Assembly (NCBI GenBank): GCA_947458795.1
Contig: CANHCD010000044.1
Coordinates: forward strand, 1 to 11,123
Reading direction: 5' to 3'
DNA length: 11,123 nt
Source of the DNA: Cyclobacteriaceae bacterium
GTDB lineage: Bacteria > Bacteroidota > Bacteroidia > Cytophagales > Cyclobacteriaceae
Shown in pieces: positions 5,498-11,123 of the stretch (position 1 is its first letter; every line of letters starts with the position of its first letter). A model generated the notes under the pieces. The model did not search any database. It saw nothing but the letters and a program-made list of their open reading frames with translations, and was not told where the DNA came from. The position numbers were made by a program, and so were the translations under genes.

Positions 5498-6541
5498 GTG
5501 GAAACCTTACTCTTCACAACTGACATTCAAAATTCCCTCGCAGAGGTGCTTCAAGCTCGAAGCTATTCCAAAGTGGTGGTACTTACGGATGTGAATACCC
5601 GCGAGCATTGCCTGCCCTTGATTCAGGGCGCTTTACCTTCAGAAGCCCTCCACATTACAGTACCTGCAGGGGAGCAGCACAAAACGCTGGAAACATGCTC
5701 CACCATTTGGACAGCAATGACCGAAGCGGTACTCGATCGGCAGGCGCTAGTCATCAATTTAGGTGGTGGAGTGATTGGTGATATGGGTGGATTTTGTGCA
5801 AGCGTCTACAAAAGAGGGGTTCCATTTTTGACTATTCCTACTACCCTACTTTCTCAGGTAGATGCGAGCGTTGGTGGGAAACTAGGGATAGACTTCATGG
5901 GATTTAAAAACCACCTAGGGGTATTTCAACTTCCTGAAATAGTCCTAATCGCCCCTGCATTTCTCGATACCCTCCCACAGCGTGAGTTACGTTCTGGCTA
6001 TGCAGAGGTGATCAAACATGGACTAATCCGAGATCTTGCTTTTTTCCGGTCCTTACCGAGCAGCAATTGGGAAAAGCAAGACTGGTCACGGGTAATCCGA
6101 CATTCGGTCAGCATCAAAAAAGCAGTAGTAGAGGTAGATCCGAAAGAAGCGGGGCTTCGAAAAATTCTCAATTTTGGACACAGCATCGGTCATGCGGTAG
6201 AGTCCTTTCACCTCACTAGTTCCAATCCACTACTCCATGGAGAGGCCATTGCGATGGGGATGATTGCAGAGGGATTTTTATCCTTCGAAAAAATAGGATT
6301 CAGCTTTGAAGAACTAAACGAGCTAAGCCACAAGTTGCTCCAGGTATTTGGAAAAGTAACCTTGAATTCAAAAGACTTAGATGCAATCTTGGATCTCTGT
6401 GCACAGGACAAAAAAAACGAAGGGAAGACGCAACTTTTCTCCCTACTTCCAAGCCTTGGAGATTGTAGCTTCAATATTCCCGTGACCACTGAGGAGATCA
6501 AACATGCGATTATCTACTACCAACAACTGCCCTTGGCCTAA
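5498..6541 (+). CDS. aroB: 3-dehydroquinate synthase
   Basis: The 347-residue enzyme cyclises DAHP to 3-dehydroquinate, the second shikimate step, using NAD and a divalent metal, usually zinc. Visible signatures are GGGVIGDMGG (89-98), the IPTTLLSQVDASVGGK stretch (113-128), GYAEVIKHG (167-175), NFGHSIGHAVES (225-236) and LLHGEA (245-250). By comparison with known structures E170, H228 and H247 would be the metal ligands, and K128 is the conserved lysine of the DASVGGK motif. Length is normal for the family. The start is a GTG: an in-frame TGA at 5492-5494 lies just upstream and no ATG exists near the N-terminus. It follows the DAHP synthase gene after a 71-base gap with a small hairpin, and its TAA shares one base with the aroA ATG, suggesting translational coupling. 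Confidence 0.98.
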   Translation: METLLFTTDIQNSLAEVLQARSYSKVVVLTDVNTREHCLPLIQGALPSEALHITVPAGEQHKTLETCSTIWTAMTEAVLDRQALVINLGGGVIGDMGGFCASVYKRGVPFLTIPTTLLSQVDASVGGKLGIDFMGFKNHLGVFQLPEIVLIAPAFLDTLPQRELRSGYAEVIKHGLIRDLAFFRSLPSSNWEKQDWSRVIRHSVSIKKAVVEVDPKEAGLRKILNFGHSIGHAVESFHLTSSNPLLHGEAIAMGMIAEGFLSFEKIGFSFEELNELSHKLLQVFGKVTLNSKDLDAILDLCAQDKKNEGKTQLFSLLPSLGDCSFNIPVTTEEIKHAIIYYQQLPLA

Positions 6542-7794
6542 TGGATTACCAGAAAATACAGCTTTTGGAACTCAGACAAAAAAATGAGTTCTCCCGGGTG
6601 CACATCCCCCTCCCCTCCTCCAAGAGCGAATCCAACCGTGCCTTAGTGATTGATGCCTTGACCGAAGGGGAAAATATACTCAAAAATCTGGCAGAAGCGC
6701 GTGATACCCAAACGATGATTCGGCTGCTGCGCACCAATCCGGCAGTTTTTGATGTGCTCGATGCAGGCACGACGATGCGATTTTTAACTGCTTTTGTAGC
6801 AGTCACAAACCAACAAAAAGTAATGACAGGCACGGCTCGAATGTGCCAACGTCCCATCGGGATTTTGGTGGATGCCTTGCGGAGCCTGGGGGCTGAGATA
6901 CATTACCTTGGTGTAGAAGGTTATCCTCCCCTTGCTTTAAAAGGGCTGCCTGAGCAACTCACCAATCAAATCAGTATTCGCGGAGATGTGTCCAGTCAAT
7001 ACATTTCGGCACTCTTGATGATCGCCCCCGTTTTGCCTCAAGGCCTGGAATTGAAACTTGAAGGCAAGGTTGGAAGCCGTACCTACATCGAAATGACCCT
7101 AGAGCTGATGGCACAGTTTGGAATCGTGTACAGCTGGGAAGAAAACAGCATCAAAATCAGCCCTCAGACTTACCAATCCACCCAGTTCACCGTGGAGAGC
7201 GATTGGTCAGGGGCAAGCTACTGGTTTAGCTTGTTGGCCTGTGCGGATGAAGGATCCTTTTTCCTAGAAGGGCTAAAATCACAAAGTCTCCAAGGCGATG
7301 CTGCTATTGTAGAGATCATGTCACATTTGGGCATACGAAGTACTTTTCAAGAAGGCGGCCTACTTCTCGAAAAGCAAGCCGTAACTGGCCTCAAAGAATG
7401 GGATTTTACCCACTGCCCAGACTTGGCTCAGACCGTAGCAGTGACTTGTGCTATTTTGGGTCAAAACACTGTGTTTACAGGGCTAGAAAGTTTACGGATC
7501 AAGGAAACAGATCGAATCTATGCCTTGCAGCAGGAATTGGCAAAGTTTAACGCTGAATTACGGGAAATTGGAACAGGCACTTTTCAAGTGATCCCATCGG
7601 TCACTATGCCGAGAATAGTGCAAATTTATACTTACGATGACCACCGCATGGCCATGGCCTTTATGCCCTTAGTTACCAAGACAGTGGTACACATTGAAGA
7701 CCCAGAAGTAGTCAACAAATCCTATCCTAGTTTTTGGAAGCAGGTAGCCCTGACAGGCATTCATCAAGAATCTTACACTCCAGGCATCCTATGA
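6541..7794 (+). CDS. aroA: 3-phosphoshikimate 1-carboxyvinyltransferase (EPSP synthase)
   Basis: This 417-residue enzyme joins shikimate 3-phosphate with PEP to give EPSP, the sixth shikimate step. Key family segments are present: SSKSESNR (26-33, with K28 and R33 in the substrate-binding positions), DAGTTMRFLTA (74-84), QRPIG (103-107), SSQ (151-153), CPDLAQ (292-297, D294 in the catalytic Asp position), KETDR (321-325) and DDHR (366-369). The motif DAGTTMR differs from the common NAGTAMR of proteobacterial enzymes; I believe this is typical of Bacteroidota. No glyphosate tolerance should be inferred. ATG 6541 overlaps the aroB stop by one base and its own TGA overlaps the pheA ATG, so it is a central member of a translationally coupled operon. 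Length is slightly shorter than E. coli AroA (427). Confidence 0.98.
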   Translation: MDYQKIQLLELRQKNEFSRVHIPLPSSKSESNRALVIDALTEGENILKNLAEARDTQTMIRLLRTNPAVFDVLDAGTTMRFLTAFVAVTNQQKVMTGTARMCQRPIGILVDALRSLGAEIHYLGVEGYPPLALKGLPEQLTNQISIRGDVSSQYISALLMIAPVLPQGLELKLEGKVGSRTYIEMTLELMAQFGIVYSWEENSIKISPQTYQSTQFTVESDWSGASYWFSLLACADEGSFFLEGLKSQSLQGDAAIVEIMSHLGIRSTFQEGGLLLEKQAVTGLKEWDFTHCPDLAQTVAVTCAILGQNTVFTGLESLRIKETDRIYALQQELAKFNAELREIGTGTFQVIPSVTMPRIVQIYTYDDHRMAMAFMPLVTKTVVHIEDPEVVNKSYPSFWKQVALTGIHQESYTPGIL

Positions 7795-8609
7795 GAGTAG
7801 CAATTCAAGGAATTCCTGGTTCCTTCCACCACCAGGTGGCGCTGTTGAATTTTGGGAAAGAGGCCCAAGTTCTTCCATTCTTGAGCTTCGAAGAGGTTGC
7901 CAAGTCAGTTGCCTCAGGAGCTGCGGAAGTGGGCATCATGGCCATAGAAAACTCTATTGCAGGTGCTATTCTACCGAATTACGATCTGATAGATCGCTAT
8001 GAACTGTTTATTCATGAGGAATACTACTTACCCATTTCCCATCAGTTCATGGCATTACCTGGGCAAACTATTGCCGATATTTCCGAGGTCCGCTCCCATC
8101 CCATGGCTTTGCTGCAGTGCAAGACCTTTTTCTCCCAACAGCCTCAAATTAAACTGATTGATGACTTGGACACCGCTTCGGTAGCCAAACGCATCCAGGA
8201 GGAAAAACTTCGAGGAGTAGCAGCCATTGCCAGCGAAATCGCTGCTGAAACTTATGGGTTGGAGATTCTAGCTCCAAATATCCAAACCGTACAAGATAAT
8301 TTCACCCGGTTTATCTTTCTAACAAAGGAAAAATCAAATCGAATGGATGCCCCCAACAAGGTTTCCTTCAAGATTACCATCCGGAATGAGGCGGGTGGAT
8401 TGGCAAAGCTTTTGACGATGCTTGCGGACAAAAACCTGAATTTGAGTAAAATTCAATCCATTCCTTTGATGGACAAGCCTTGGGATTATGCCTTTTTTAT
8501 CGATGCGGAATTTACAGAGGAGCAGGCCTACCAGGAGGCGGTGGAGCAAATGCAAGAGCGCTATGGTGAGTTGAAGATTTTCGGAGAATATAGGAGTAGA
8601 AAAGGATGA
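7791..8609 (+). CDS. pheA: Prephenate dehydratase with ACT domain
   Basis: The 272-residue protein converts prephenate to phenylpyruvate, the committed step to phenylalanine. The dehydratase domain (about 1-180) shows GIPGSFHHQ (7-15), IENS (52-55), SHPMALLQC (102-110) and the NFTRF active-site motif (170-174). A C-terminal ACT domain (about 192-265) probably binds Phe for feedback inhibition; the places of the classical GALV and ESRP motifs read GGLA (202-205) and QSIP (222-225). There is no N-terminal chorismate mutase as in E. coli PheA; that activity is on the operon's first protein. The frame is open further upstream to a TTG at 7734, but the ATG at 7791 is the right start: the family motif begins five residues in, and ATGA overlaps the aroA stop. 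Its TGA overlaps the next ATG in the same way. Confidence 0.97.
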   Translation: MRVAIQGIPGSFHHQVALLNFGKEAQVLPFLSFEEVAKSVASGAAEVGIMAIENSIAGAILPNYDLIDRYELFIHEEYYLPISHQFMALPGQTIADISEVRSHPMALLQCKTFFSQQPQIKLIDDLDTASVAKRIQEEKLRGVAAIASEIAAETYGLEILAPNIQTVQDNFTRFIFLTKEKSNRMDAPNKVSFKITIRNEAGGLAKLLTMLADKNLNLSKIQSIPLMDKPWDYAFFIDAEFTEEQAYQEAVEQMQERYGELKIFGEYRSRKG

Positions 8610-9760
8610 AGGGATTTGCAACACGTATTGAAGGCGTAGAAGAATACTACTTTTCAGCCAAACTTCGAGAAGTCAATCGGCTTCTTGCTGAAGGAAAACC
8701 CGTTTTGAATTTGGGAATCGGCTCGCCCGACTTAAGCCCTGACCGCAGCGTCATCGATGCACTAAAGAGCACTGCTGAAAACGAACAGGCACATGGTTAC
8801 CAGGGTTACCAAGGCATCCCCGAATTGCGAACGGCTATGGCCCACTATTACGCGAGCGAGTTTGGGGTGCAGCTGGACCCAAACCGGGAAATCCTCCCCA
8901 TGATGGGATCTAAAGAAGGAATCTTTCACTTAAGCATGGCCTTTTTGAATCCTGGAGACCAGGTTCTAATTCCCAATCCAGGCTATCCTACCTATTCTGC
9001 AGTCACCGAATTACTCGGAGCCACTCCAATTTACTACAGTTTGGATTTGAGTAGGCAGGGGCGCCCCAATTTAGAGGAACTCGAGCAACAAGATTTGTCC
9101 AAGGTGAAATTGATGTGGATCAATTATCCGCACATGCCTACTGGAGCCGCGGGCTCAGAGGAACTGCTAATGGAACTGATTGACTTTGCGAAGCGGCAGG
9201 ATATTTTGCTGGTGCATGACAATCCCTACAGTCATATTTTAAACTCCTCACCTAAAAGCTTGCTGGGATTACCAGGAGGCAAGGAGGTGGGCTTGGAGCT
9301 CAACTCACTCTCCAAAACCTTCAACATCCCGGGCTGGCGTGTGGGCATGCTTTGTGGTAAGGCCGAATGGATTGAGGCTGCGCTCAAGGTCAAATCCAAC
9401 ATGGATTCGGGCATGTTTCTAGGCCTTCAGAAAGGAGCTACTGCGGCCCTTTCACTTGGAAAAACCTGGTTTGAACGACAAAACGAGATCTATGCCAGTC
9501 GGCGAAAGCTCGTTTGGACCCTTGCCGATCACTTGGGATTGACCTATGATCGGGAAGCTGCCGGCCTATTTGTATGGTGCCGCGTACCTGCGGGCAGCTC
9601 TGCAGAGGAGTTAGTTGACCAGTTACTTTACGAAAAACACATCTTCATTACTCCTGGGAAAATTTTTGGTTCGGAGGGAAACGCCTATGTCCGCATCTCC
9701 CTTTGTCTCCAAGAGTTCAAAATCTTAGAAGCCATCAACCGCATCAAACCTAGCCACTAA
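8606..9760 (+). CDS. PLP-dependent aminotransferase class I/II, probably aromatic
   Basis: The 384-residue protein has the fold-type I aminotransferase pattern: GIGSPDLSP (37-45), HGYQGYQGIPELR (63-75), NPGYPTYS (124-131), NYPHMPTGA (173-181), VHDNPY (203-208), NSLSKTFNIPGWRVG (233-247) and YVRISL (361-366). K237 should hold the PLP, D205 and Y208 contact the cofactor, and R363 should bind the substrate carboxylate. The usual Asn before PTG is Met177. Its place between pheA and tyrA indicates the final transamination of phenylpyruvate and hydroxyphenylpyruvate to Phe and Tyr, although specificity cannot be read from sequence; relatives include aspartate- and LL-diaminopimelate-type enzymes. 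The ATG overlaps the pheA TGA by four bases and is preceded by AGGAG (8592-8596) and AAAGG, one of the few Shine-Dalgarno-like sites in the operon. The tyrA ATG follows its stop after one base. Confidence 0.93.
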   Translation: MKGFATRIEGVEEYYFSAKLREVNRLLAEGKPVLNLGIGSPDLSPDRSVIDALKSTAENEQAHGYQGYQGIPELRTAMAHYYASEFGVQLDPNREILPMMGSKEGIFHLSMAFLNPGDQVLIPNPGYPTYSAVTELLGATPIYYSLDLSRQGRPNLEELEQQDLSKVKLMWINYPHMPTGAAGSEELLMELIDFAKRQDILLVHDNPYSHILNSSPKSLLGLPGGKEVGLELNSLSKTFNIPGWRVGMLCGKAEWIEAALKVKSNMDSGMFLGLQKGATAALSLGKTWFERQNEIYASRRKLVWTLADHLGLTYDREAAGLFVWCRVPAGSSAEELVDQLLYEKHIFITPGKIFGSEGNAYVRISLCLQEFKILEAINRIKPSH

Positions 9761-9761
9761 C

Positions 9762-10610
9762 ATGAAAAAAATACACCTTGTAGGATTGGGCCTTTTGGGA
9801 GGATCCTTTGCCCTTGCCGCCAGACAAAAATTTCCGGAGTTGCAAGTATCTGGACAGGATCTAAATCCACAGCACCTCCAAGATGCGCTAGACTTAGGCA
9901 TCATTACCGTGGCCAAGTCGATTCCTGATGGCGATACAGATTTAGTGATTTTGGCAACACCTGCAGATACCTTGGGGGATTTGTTGGTTCAAACTTTGGG
10001 TCAAGTAGGCCCTGAAACGCTTGTTTTTGACTTAGGATCCACCAAGTCCAAGCTCTGTAGCTTAGTAGCGGAACACCCCAAGCGCTCCCAATACCTCGCT
10101 GCTCACCCCATCGCAGGTACGGAGTATTCTGGCCCCAAGGCTGCTTCTGCAACCTTGCTAGACCGGAAAGTGATGATCTTGTGCGAAATGGAAAAGACAG
10201 ATCTCCACTTGAAGGAAAAAGCCTACCGTTTCTTTGATGCCCTGAACTTGAAGCTCCGGTTTATGGATCCAGCCGAGCACGACCGTCACTTGGCCTATGT
10301 GTCCCACCTCTCCCACCTTACTTCCTTTATGTTGGGCAAAACCGTACTCCAAAAAATGGAAGACGAGAAAAACATTTTTGATATGGCGGGATCTGGATTC
10401 TCCTCGACTGTTCGTCTGGCCAAGTCCAGCCCGGATATGTGGGCACCTATATTTATTGAAAACAAGGAGAATGTCTTGGCTTCTTTGGATGGATACATTG
10501 CGAATCTCAGTGCCTTCCGTGATAAAATCGCAGCTGAGGATGGGGCTGGTTTGAAAAAAGAAATGGGAGAAATCAACGCCATCCGTGGGATTTTAGATTT
10601 CGGAAAATAA
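9762..10610 (+). CDS. tyrA: Prephenate dehydrogenase
   Basis: The 282-residue enzyme oxidatively decarboxylates prephenate to 4-hydroxyphenylpyruvate, the tyrosine branch. An N-terminal Rossmann domain shows GLGLLGGS (8-15) with the GxGxxG dinucleotide signature. Next come ILATP (63-67), VFDLGSTKS (88-96), AHPIAGTEYSG (114-124), VSHLSHL (180-186) and SGFSSTVRLA (211-220). H115 matches the conserved active-site histidine and R218 the prephenate-binding arginine seen in TyrA proteins. There is no ACT domain and no chorismate mutase domain, so feedback control of this branch must rest on the core domain, on the DAHP synthase, or on transcription. NAD versus NADP preference cannot be safely called. 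An arogenate-using enzyme is the alternative. Last gene of the operon: no coding sequence follows on this strand until the Kelch gene 110 bases on. Confidence 0.96.
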   Translation: MKKIHLVGLGLLGGSFALAARQKFPELQVSGQDLNPQHLQDALDLGIITVAKSIPDGDTDLVILATPADTLGDLLVQTLGQVGPETLVFDLGSTKSKLCSLVAEHPKRSQYLAAHPIAGTEYSGPKAASATLLDRKVMILCEMEKTDLHLKEKAYRFFDALNLKLRFMDPAEHDRHLAYVSHLSHLTSFMLGKTVLQKMEDEKNIFDMAGSGFSSTVRLAKSSPDMWAPIFIENKENVLASLDGYIANLSAFRDKIAAEDGAGLKKEMGEINAIRGILDFGK

Positions 10611-10631
10611 GTAATCAAGTAAGAATAGGTT

Positions 10632-10648
10632 AACTAGACCAACTAGTT
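10632..10648 (+). terminator. Weak candidate terminator after tyrA
   Basis: AACTAG (10632-10637) pairs with CTAGTT (10643-10648) around a 5-base loop, and T-rich sequence (TGTTTGG) follows. The stem is only 6 bp and mostly A/T, so efficient termination is doubtful and some readthrough into the Kelch gene is possible. Confidence 0.25.
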
Positions 10649-10720
10649 TGTTTGGATTGGCCGTTTGTTTTAACACTAAAATCTTTTCTTAACTTGGATA
10701 CCTAATTTAATTCTACTTCC

Positions 10721-11123
10721 ATGCTACGATACCTTTTAGTTTTTCTTTTTCTGGGCTCCCTTCAGGCTGAAGCTCAAGACCTTTGGACTGCTGTATCTAC
10801 CACAAGCGAGGCTACCGCTCGACACGAAAGTTCGTTTGTAGCCTCTGGAGGCAAGCTGTACGCAGTAGGTGGTCGGGGAGCTCGTCCTGTAGAGGAATTT
10901 GATCCCAAAACCAACACTTGGGTCAAGCTGGCGGATGCTCCGATGGAAATCCACCATTTTCAGGCAATATCCTTTCAAGACGAACTCTGGATTGTTGGGG
11001 CCTTGACGGGCAAGTATCCACACGAAACCCCAATTCCAAACATTCTGATATTCAATCCCAAGACTAAAACTTGGCGAGAAGGACCTGCACTTCCAAAAAA
11101 TAGGGAGCGCGGTTCTGCAGGGG
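10721..11123 (+). CDS. Secreted Kelch-repeat protein (3' end missing)
   Basis: The frame from ATG 10721 stays open to the window end, giving 134 complete codons; the C-terminus is outside. Residues 1-18 look like a signal peptide: MLRY, a hydrophobic core LLVFLFLGSL, then QAEA before QD, a good signal peptidase I site, so the protein is probably exported. Two Kelch-type blades are visible: GKLYAVGG followed by VEEFDPKTNTWVKLADAP, then ELWIVGA followed by ILIFNPKTKTWREGPALP. Such repeats build beta-propellers that bind proteins or sugars; a specific function cannot be given. A possible promoter upstream is TTTG (10664-10667), 22 bases, then TAACTTGG (10690-10697, one mismatch to TAnnTTTG), which suggests a transcription unit separate from the aromatic operon. 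Confidence 0.88.
   Translation, partial: MLRYLLVFLFLGSLQAEAQDLWTAVSTTSEATARHESSFVASGGKLYAVGGRGARPVEEFDPKTNTWVKLADAPMEIHHFQAISFQDELWIVGALTGKYPHETPIPNILIFNPKTKTWREGPALPKNRERGSAG

Noticed and set aside
7734..7790. N-terminal extension of pheA from a TTG codon
   Set aside because: It would overlap aroA by about 60 bases and precede the normal family N-terminus; ATG 7791 with an ATGA overlap fits better.
5481..10642. CTAGACCAA repeated in the gaps before aroB and after tyrA
   Set aside because: Nine bases, only two copies, no symmetry or positional logic; consistent with coincidence.
10736..11023. 95-codon minus-strand open frame at the right end
   Set aside because: It lies antisense to the Kelch gene, which has a signal peptide and repeat motifs in the plus frame.

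Overview
The window looks like a chromosomal segment of a Bacteroidota bacterium, probably of the Cytophagales/Cyclobacteriaceae type. The reasons are the TAnnTTTG-like -7 promoter boxes, starts without clear Shine-Dalgarno sites, a DAHP synthase-chorismate mutase fusion, a LysRS with a C-terminal extension, and a short-leader proline dehydrogenase of the Bacteroidota kind. The genus call is an inference; no 16S or other marker is present.

Layout. Positions 1-730 (+) hold the C-terminal part of a class C beta-lactamase-like serine hydrolase, noticeably more A/T-rich than the rest, ending in a strong hairpin (735-762). Facing it on the minus strand are a proline dehydrogenase (2588-3772) and lysS (839-2548), 39 bases apart and probably co-transcribed. 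A divergent, A/T-rich intergenic region (3773-4328) follows. From 4329 to 10610 six tightly packed plus-strand genes form an aromatic amino acid operon: DAHP synthase-chorismate mutase fusion, aroB (GTG start), aroA, pheA, a PLP aminotransferase and tyrA. Junctions overlap by 1-4 bases or are 1 base apart, except for a 71-base gap before aroB. At the right edge (10721-11123) begins a secreted Kelch-repeat protein, cut off by the window.

How the genes work together. The fusion protein makes DAHP (entry to the shikimate pathway) and converts chorismate to prephenate. AroB and AroA supply two intermediate steps. PheA and TyrA split prephenate into phenylpyruvate and hydroxyphenylpyruvate, and the aminotransferase probably yields Phe and Tyr. 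Steps aroD, aroE, aroK and aroC are not in this window.

Most notable. Directly upstream of the operon is what looks like a complete ribosome-mediated transcription attenuator. It has a -7 box (4127-4134), then a 31-codon leader peptide (4166-4261) with eight aromatic residues in nine codons. A 12-bp terminator with a GAAA loop and U-run (4279-4309) ends 19 bases before the first gene. A leader segment (4225-4237) pairs with the terminator's 5' arm (4281-4292), giving an antiterminator. The leader gene is short and easily missed by standard annotation.
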